Source of the DNA: Ruminococcaceae bacterium UBA866
GTDB taxonomy: Bacteria > Bacillota > Clostridia > Oscillospirales > Ruminococcaceae
NCBI GenBank assembly: GCA_002295325.1
Contig: DBGA01000084.1
Span: forward strand, 93,929 to 100,200
DNA length: 6,272 nt
Reading direction: 5' to 3'
Shown: piece by piece, positions 5,780 to 6,272 of the stretch
How positions within the stretch are numbered: the first letter of the stretch is position 1
Layout: every line of letters starts with the position of its first letter
The notes under the pieces: generated by a model
What the model was told of the DNA's origin: nothing
The model's database searches: none
The model's input: the letters and a program-made list of their open reading frames with translations, nothing else
Made by a program: the position numbers and the translations under genes

Positions 5780-6272
5780 ATGAAATTAATGAGAAAAATT
5801 TTGATGATTACCACCGCATTGGCATTGGCTGCGTCACTTTTTACAGGCTGTTCAAAGGCCGGAAAAGCCGGTGAAGAAGATGGTCTACTGCAATTTAAAG
5901 AGCCACAAAAGGGTCAGCAAATTGCCACAATGAAAATCAAAGATTTTGGTGATGTAAAGATTATGCTTTTCCCAGAGCAAGCGCCAAAAGCTGTAGAAAA
6001 CTTTACTACCCATGCAAAGAATGGCTATTATGACGGACTTACTTTCCACCGTATTATTGCAGATTTTATGATACAGGGTGGCGACCCAGATGGCACAGGT
6101 GGTGGTGGCCAAAGCATCTGGGGAAAACCATTCAAGGATGAATTTTCACCAAAGCTTAGAAACTTTACAGGAGCACTTTCAATGGCTAATAGTGGACCAG
6201 ATACAAACGGTAGTCAGTTCTTTATTGTAAACACACCCGCTGTTTCTGCTGAAGAAATGGAGTATTCTAATA
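5780..6272 (+). CDS. Peptidyl-prolyl cis-trans isomerase, cyclophilin-type lipoprotein (3'-truncated by window edge)
   Basis: This is a predicted extracytoplasmic lipoprotein that catalyses proline cis-trans isomerisation and so helps exported proteins fold. The ATG follows AGAGGAG (5765-5771) by 8 nt. A signal peptide with MRK and a hydrophobic core ends at FTGC, giving lipidated Cys24; Phe at -3 is less usual than Leu. After a short linker the cyclophilin domain begins at about residue 46. Its motifs are intact: [23 protein letters not shown] (Arg91), [12 protein letters not shown] (Gln99), [25 protein letters not shown] (145-149). 164 codons are visible and the frame is open at the edge; the part with the substrate-pocket Trp/His is outside. 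It shares the linker pattern KGQQIA and LFPEQAPK with the gene before it (KEGQEIA, LFPNEAPK), which suggests tandem duplication. The two genes are probably co-transcribed. Confidence 0.95.
   Translation, partial: MKLMRKILMITTALALAASLFTGCSKAGKAGEEDGLLQFKEPQKGQQIATMKIKDFGDVKIMLFPEQAPKAVENFTTHAKNGYYDGLTFHRIIADFMIQGGDPDGTGGGGQSIWGKPFKDEFSPKLRNFTGALSMANSGPDTNGSQFFIVNTPAVSAEEMEYSN

Noticed and set aside
1..6272. CRISPR arrays, insertion sequences, tRNA/rRNA genes, phage or defence genes
   Set aside because: I saw no regularly spaced repeats, transposase motifs, RNA gene signatures or such proteins on either strand.

Overview
The window looks like a low-GC Firmicutes chromosome, most likely a member of Clostridia. 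The evidence is AT-rich coding sequence, strong AGGAGG-like ribosome binding sites, frequent TTG/GTG starts, a T-box leader, an EpsC-type serine acetyltransferase and lipoproteins with Gram-positive-style lipoboxes. All genes are on the + strand. I cannot name the genus from the sequence alone.

Bases 2-1550 hold the 3' part of rimO (ribosomal protein S12 methylthiotransferase, N-terminus outside the window), followed after a short gap by pgsA (phosphatidylglycerophosphate synthase), probably in one transcription unit. Bases 1551-1870 contain no gene. They hold a good extended -10 promoter and a complete T-box leader, with a Cys (UGC) specifier, a UGGA T-box bulge and a terminator that competes with the antiterminator. 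This leader should sense uncharged tRNA-Cys.

Bases 1871-4856 form the operon under that T-box: cysE (serine acetyltransferase, first step of cysteine synthesis), cysS (cysteinyl-tRNA synthetase, overlapping cysE by 14 nt), and 12 nt further on a 1-phosphofructokinase-type PfkB sugar kinase. The first two genes supply cysteine and charge it onto tRNA. The sugar kinase has no obvious cysteine connection and is an unexpected third member.

Bases 4857-5034 are a gene-free spacer with a consensus extended -10 promoter, a perfect 10-bp hairpin, a second hairpin and a possible 15-codon leader ORF. Bases 5035-6272 encode two tandem cyclophilin-type lipoproteins. The first has lost the catalytic residues of peptidyl-prolyl isomerases. 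The second keeps the catalytic residues visible here and runs off the right edge.

Most of the window is ordinary housekeeping sequence. The items most worth a second look are the pseudo-cyclophilin/active cyclophilin lipoprotein pair, its structured leader, and the sugar kinase downstream of a cysteine T-box.
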